Made by a program: the position numbers and the translations under genes. 64,000 bases of DNA. Source: Oscillospiraceae bacterium. Its GTDB lineage: Bacteria; Bacillota; Clostridia; Oscillospirales; CAG-272. Location: positions 1 through 64,000 of the forward strand of contig SVSN01000004.1 of the NCBI GenBank assembly GCA_015064285.1. The letters are read 5' to 3'. Each line of letters begins with the position of its first letter. Position 1 is the first letter of the stretch. Positions 60,747-64,000 of the stretch are shown here, piece after piece. The notes below the pieces were generated by a model. The model did no database searches. It was not told where the DNA came from and saw only the letters and a list, made by a program, of their open reading frames with translations.

Positions 60747-61490
60747 TTACAATTCATAGATTGCCGAAAGGCAGGACAACACGAACAGCGCCGCTGTTTC
60801 TGTACGCAGAATCCGTTTTCCCAGACCGCACATCCGAAGTCCTGCTTCCGCAGCCGCTTCCGCTTCTCCATCGGCAAACCCACCCTCGGGTCCGACACAC
60901 AGAGAAATGGTTTTCGGTGCTTCTGTTTTCCGGCAGAGAGTAGTCAGTGATTCTGTTCCGCCGCCTTCGTAGCAGAAAAGGGCAAGATCCGCACTGGCAG
61001 CCTGCTGCATAGCTTCCTTGAAAGATACAGGCAGTGTCACCCTGGGAATGATCCCGCGTCCACACTGTTTTGCCGCTTCATGTGCGATTTTCTGCCAGCG
61101 TTCCGTTTTCTTTCCGGCATCTTTTTCATCCAGTTTTACCACGGCACGGCTGGTGACCATGGGAACGATGACTGAAGCACCGGTTTCTACCGCTTTCTGG
61201 ATAACCGTTTCCATTTTGTCGCCTTTGACAAGTGCCTGATATACAGTGGCTATGTACGGTGGTTCCGTATCGGCTGCCGACTGTTCCAGCACACGGAGAA
61301 GAACCCCTTCCCCTGCCTCCGTCAATACCGTCCGGTAAACCATACCTGCCTCATCGCAGGCAATGATTTCTTCCCCGATCCGGGTACGGAGAACATGTGT
61401 GATATGATGGGCATCCTCACCGGTAATCCGGATCAGACAGGCATCGCCGTCCGTATAAACCTGGGACGCATCAATAAAAAATCTGGGCAT
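60747..61490 (-). CDS. rsmE: 16S rRNA (uracil(1498)-N(3))-methyltransferase
   Basis: A 247-residue SPOUT methyltransferase. The N-terminal PUA-like domain has M-P-R-F-F-I-D and H-H-I-T-H-V-L-R-T-R-I-G-E. Then A-L-V-K-G-D-K-M-E-T-V-I-Q-K-A-V-E-T-G leads into the knot, with V-G-P-E-G-G-F and L-G-K-R-I-L-R-T-E-T-A at the SAM-binding end. It methylates U1498 of 16S rRNA. The start at 61490 has GGGAGA upstream. The order dnaK-dnaJ-prmA-rsmE is conserved in Firmicutes; here rsmE has its own promoter and prmA its own terminator, so it is not strictly in the chaperone operon. Confidence 0.96.
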   Translation of the reverse strand: MPRFFIDASQVYTDGDACLIRITGEDAHHITHVLRTRIGEEIIACDEAGMVYRTVLTEAGEGVLLRVLEQSAADTEPPYIATVYQALVKGDKMETVIQKAVETGASVIVPMVTSRAVVKLDEKDAGKKTERWQKIAHEAAKQCGRGIIPRVTLPVSFKEAMQQAASADLALFCYEGGGTESLTTLCRKTEAPKTISLCVGPEGGFADGEAEAAAEAGLRMCGLGKRILRTETAALFVLSCLSAIYEL

Positions 61491-61537
61491 AACAGTCTCC
61501 CGCCAAAATACACATTCCACTGTCAGGATACCATGAT

Positions 61538-61566
61538 ATTATACACTAAAAATTCGAATTTGTCAA
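61538..61566 (-). promoter_or_regulatory. SigA promoter of rsmE
   Basis: Minus strand: TTGACA (61566-61561), 17 bp, TATAAT (61543-61538), 48 bp before rsmE. Confidence 0.82.
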
Positions 61567-61660
61567 ACCCTTTCCCCTGTTTTTTTTATTTTTTACGAAA
61601 GAAACAGAGTTTTCCTGCTTAATGTTTACATTTTGGTTACATTTACACCACTATATTGCA

Positions 61661-61704
61661 GAAAAAACAGTTCCGGTCGTTCTATTTACAGAAAGCCGGA
61701 ACTG
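61661..61704 (-). terminator. Rho-independent terminator after prmA
   Basis: On the minus strand CAGTTCCGG pairs with CCGGAACTG around a 19-base loop and is followed by TTTTTTC. It ends the dnaK-dnaJ-prmA transcript. Confidence 0.82.
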
Positions 61705-61735
61705 CTATCTTATTCTGTCACAATCTGTTTCCGTT

Positions 61736-62668
61736 TCAGCCTCGCTTTACAGCAGCTGCATACCAACCGTTTTCTCTGCGGTCATCGATCACCTGAAAAC
61801 CGGCTTCATTCAGAGCAGCAACCGTTTCTTCCGCCCGTTCGATGATGATACCGGATACAATCAGCACACCATCGTCCGCCAGGTAAGCACCGATATCGGG
61901 TGCCAGCCGGATGATTACGTCCGCCACAATATTGGCAGCAGCAACCTGATAGCCGCCTTCCACCTTTTCGGTCTGCTTCAGCAGATCGGATACGGCACAC
62001 TTCACATTGGGAGTATCGTTGAGCTGGGTATTTTCCACAGCAACCTTGACAGCCTGGGGGTCAATGTCGCAGGCAAAGCACTGAGAGGCACCCAGTTTGG
62101 CAGCACAGATCGCCAGAATCCCGGAACCGCAGCCCACGTCCAGCATAGTGCAGCCGGGAGTGACATATTGTTCCAGCAGGGCAGCGCACAGTCTGGTGGT
62201 TTCATGGGTACCGGTACCGAAGGCCATACCGGGATCCATCAGTACGGTAATTTCATCCGGTGTGGGATCATAGGTTTCCCATACGGGTACAATCACCAGC
62301 CGGTCGCCGGTCTTGATGGGCTTATAGTACTGCTTCCAGGAGTCTGCCCAGTCTTCTTCCTTTACGCCGGTCTGAGTTACTTCTGCTTCGATCTGCAGTT
62401 CTGCCAGACGGCTGCGGATAAAGAGCAGGCTTTCTGCGGGAGATTTAATTTCCGGAATGAAAACGGAAACTGCTGCCACAGTACGGTCAGCTTCCAGAAT
62501 GGTTTCGTCGATCAGATCTCCGTACACACCATCCAGTTCTCTGTCCACGTCGGAATAGTCTTCGATCATGAGGCCGTTGTCCACCATGCTCATCACGCTT
62601 GTAACGGTGTCCAGGTCAGCCACATTGCAGGTTACCTTGATCTGGATCCAGTTCTGATTGTCAGTCAT
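61736..62668 (-). CDS. prmA: Ribosomal protein L11 methyltransferase
   Basis: A 310-residue PrmA. The N-terminal substrate domain (1-~110) recognises L11. The C-terminal class I methyltransferase domain has M-D-P-G-M-A-F-G-T-G-T-H-E-T-T, L-D-V-G-C-G-S-G-I-L-A-I as SAM motif I, and A-N-I-V-A-D-V-I in place of the usual N-I-L-A. It trimethylates L11 lysines. It starts 8 bp after dnaJ, so it is in the dnaK-dnaJ transcript, the usual Firmicutes order. Confidence 0.97.
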   Translation of the reverse strand: MTDNQNWIQIKVTCNVADLDTVTSVMSMVDNGLMIEDYSDVDRELDGVYGDLIDETILEADRTVAAVSVFIPEIKSPAESLLFIRSRLAELQIEAEVTQTGVKEEDWADSWKQYYKPIKTGDRLVIVPVWETYDPTPDEITVLMDPGMAFGTGTHETTRLCAALLEQYVTPGCTMLDVGCGSGILAICAAKLGASQCFACDIDPQAVKVAVENTQLNDTPNVKCAVSDLLKQTEKVEGGYQVAAANIVADVIIRLAPDIGAYLADDGVLIVSGIIIERAEETVAALNEAGFQVIDDRRENGWYAAAVKRG

Positions 62669-62676
62669 AGCCTACC

Positions 62677-63801
62677 TCAATCCTTTTTGAAAAATTTCTT
62701 GAAGAACTTGGTGCGCTTGGAATAGTTTCCTTCCCCGCAGGACTCGGCAAACTTTTCCAGCAGTTCCTTCTGTTCTCTGTTCAATCCCTTAGGCACTTCC
62801 ACAACCACAGTCACATGCAGATTCCCGCGGTTCTTGGAATTGACGTACTGTACGCCCTTACCACGAAGGGTAAAGGTAGTGCCGGTCTGGGTACCCTCGG
62901 GAATTTCCAGCTTCTGGGTACCTTCCAGCGTGGGAATTTCGATTTCTGCGCCAAGGGTTGCTTCCGCATAGGTAATAGGTTCTTCCAGGTACAGATCGTA
63001 GCCATCACGCTCGAATACGGCATGAGGACGGACGGAAATGATGATATTCAGATCGCCGGGGCCGCCGCCGTTTGCACCATCGCTGCCCTGTCCGCGCAGA
63101 CCGATCTGCTGTCCATCATCAATACCGGCAGGAATGTTCACTTCCAGCTTCTTGGTTGCTCTGGTAAATCCACTGCCCTTGCATTCGCCGCAGGGGGTCT
63201 CTACAATCTTACCGGTACCCTTACAGTGGTCACACTGCCGTCTGGTCTGCATCATCCCCATCATGGTACGCTGCTGTACCGTCACAAAGCCGGTACCGCG
63301 GCAGTGATCACAGGTCTTGGGCGAGGTTCCCTTGGCCGCGCCGGTGCCGCTGCAGTCCGCACATTTCTGTACCTTCTGATAGGTGATTTCCTTCTTGCAG
63401 CCGAAAACTGCTTCTTCAAAAGTCAGGGTCAGGCGTACCGTGATATTGCTGCCTCTGACAGGGCCGTTTCTCTGGGTGGAACTGCCGCCGCCGAAGAAGC
63501 TGGAGAAAATATCATTGATATCAAAACCAAAGTCACCGAAACCGCCGAAACCTGCTCCGCCGCCAGAAGCCGGATCAAAGGCCGCATGACCGTATTGGTC
63601 ATATTTTGCTTTTTTATCCGGGTCAGACAGAACATCATACGCCTCGTTCACTTCCTTGAACTTGACTTCCGCTTCTGCGTCCCCGGGATTCATGTCCGGA
63701 TGGTATTTCTTTGCCAGCTGACGGTAGGCCTTTTTGATCGAAGCCTCGTCAGCGGATTTGTCAACCCCCAGAACCTCATAATAATCTCGCTTATCTGCCA
63801 T
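62677..63801 (-). CDS. dnaJ: Chaperone protein DnaJ
   Basis: A 374-residue type I DnaJ. The J domain (1-70) has H-P-D in Y-H-P-D-M-N-P-G. A Gly/Phe-rich linker (about 76-115) follows. The zinc centre has four C-x-x-C-x-G-x-G repeats ([32 protein letters not shown]). C-terminal beta domains and a short basic tail complete it. It stimulates DnaK ATPase. CGAGGA precedes the start. It follows dnaK by 92 bp; the gap contains a GC hairpin (GGGCGG / CCGCCC, about 63845-63873) without a T-run, possibly an RNA-processing site. Heat-shock operators (CIRCE) would lie upstream of the window. Confidence 0.98.
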   Translation of the reverse strand: MADKRDYYEVLGVDKSADEASIKKAYRQLAKKYHPDMNPGDAEAEVKFKEVNEAYDVLSDPDKKAKYDQYGHAAFDPASGGGAGFGGFGDFGFDINDIFSSFFGGGSSTQRNGPVRGSNITVRLTLTFEEAVFGCKKEITYQKVQKCADCSGTGAAKGTSPKTCDHCRGTGFVTVQQRTMMGMMQTRRQCDHCKGTGKIVETPCGECKGSGFTRATKKLEVNIPAGIDDGQQIGLRGQGSDGANGGGPGDLNIIISVRPHAVFERDGYDLYLEEPITYAEATLGAEIEIPTLEGTQKLEIPEGTQTGTTFTLRGKGVQYVNSKNRGNLHVTVVVEVPKGLNREQKELLEKFAESCGEGNYSKRTKFFKKFFKKD

Positions 63802-63893
63802 AATATCCTCGTTATGTTACAGGAATGTCATAATACGGGAAATTGGGCGGAGTTGAAATCTCTTCCCCGCCCGTCATTCCGGTGAATTTTTAA

Positions 63894-64000
63894 TTAGGAA
63901 TCAGACTTGTCTTCGAAGTCTGCACTGTAGTAGGTACCGTCAGTACCCTGTGCACCGGCGTTCGGATCAAAACCTGCGCCCTGTGCATCGCCCTGGGTCT
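63894..64000 (-). CDS. dnaK: Chaperone DnaK, C-terminal end only (partial)
   Basis: The last ~35 codons before TAA at 63894-63896 read on the minus strand as Q-G-D-A-Q-G-A-G-F-D-P-N-A-G-A-Q-G, then T-Y-Y-S-A-D-F-E-D-K-S-D-S. This matches the disordered Gly/Ala-rich tail and acidic end of Firmicutes DnaK. Its position directly before dnaJ confirms it. The rest is outside the window. Confidence 0.88.
   Translation of the reverse strand, partial: TQGDAQGAGFDPNAGAQGTDGTYYSADFEDKSDS

Noticed and set aside
1..64000. CRISPR arrays, tRNA or rRNA genes, prophage
   Set aside because: No regularly spaced repeats, no cloverleaf ending in CCA-type acceptor, no rRNA segment and no phage structural genes were seen by reading. 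A tRNAscan or CRISPR search could still find something short.

Overview
The window looks like chromosome of a low-oxygen, Gram-positive Clostridia (Bacillota), probably an uncultured gut or rumen member of the Ruminococcaceae/Oscillospirales type. The grounds are two tRNA-sensing T-box leaders, IreB, MurK-type sugar kinase, PadR-DUF2812, YmdB, a dnaK-dnaJ-prmA-rsmE run, Fe-S aldo-keto reductases, lipoprotein solute-binding proteins, and clear SigA-type promoters (TTGACA or TTGCAA, usually 17 bp, TATAAT/TATACT). Base composition is moderately GC rich and even; apart from an IS3 end at base 1-126 there is no obvious foreign block. The species assignment is inference.

Layout. 1-3.6 kb: the tail of an IS3/IS150-group insertion sequence, then (minus strand) a membrane protein, a ribbon-helix-helix protein and ComM/YifB. 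3.7-9.5 kb: a perfect promoter drives three overlapping or abutting genes: a TerB-N/TerB-C protein, a BrxD-like (DUF2791) ATPase and an Lhr/BrxHI-like helicase, followed directly by uvrA. This is the best candidate for an under-described genome-maintenance or defence system. 12.5-16.8 kb: tandem duplicated solute-binding lipoproteins and a PadR/DUF2812 pair. 16.8-23.2 kb (minus): an operon of GH35 beta-galactosidase, MurQ, MurK, a membrane protein, a serine hydrolase (AmiE-like) and NamZ-like muramidase, i.e. a muropeptide salvage pathway. 23.3-26.3 kb: a T-box leader in front of a fused sugar isomerase/acyl-CoA synthetase.

26.4-31.4 kb (minus): glyA, ireB, Fe-S aldo-keto reductase, ribF and a D-Ala-D-Ala carboxypeptidase homologue whose third active-site motif is altered. 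31.6-38 kb (plus): MinD-like ATPase, a degenerate methylglyoxal-synthase homologue, YmdB, GH127 and another glycosidase. 38-41.4 kb: HAD phosphatase, MBL hydrolase, and trpB alone under a tryptophan T-box. 41.4-48.7 kb: old yellow enzyme, MFS and ABC transporters, Fe-S aldo-keto reductase, membrane protein. 47.7-60.1 kb: two Gfo/Idh/MocA oxidoreductases, a sulfatase, xylulokinase, a 56-residue coupled small protein, GH116, a propeller-like/solute-binding lipoprotein and a third solute-binding lipoprotein. 60.2-64 kb (minus): dnaK (end only), dnaJ, prmA, rsmE and a small membrane protein.

Together the accessory genes describe a forager of host or plant glycans (GH35, GH116, GH127, sulfatase, xylulokinase, Gfo/Idh) and of bacterial wall debris (Nam/Mur genes). 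The core genes concern protein folding, DNA repair and wall turnover. No tRNA, rRNA or CRISPR array was seen. Domain assignments come from reading the protein sequences; no database search was run.
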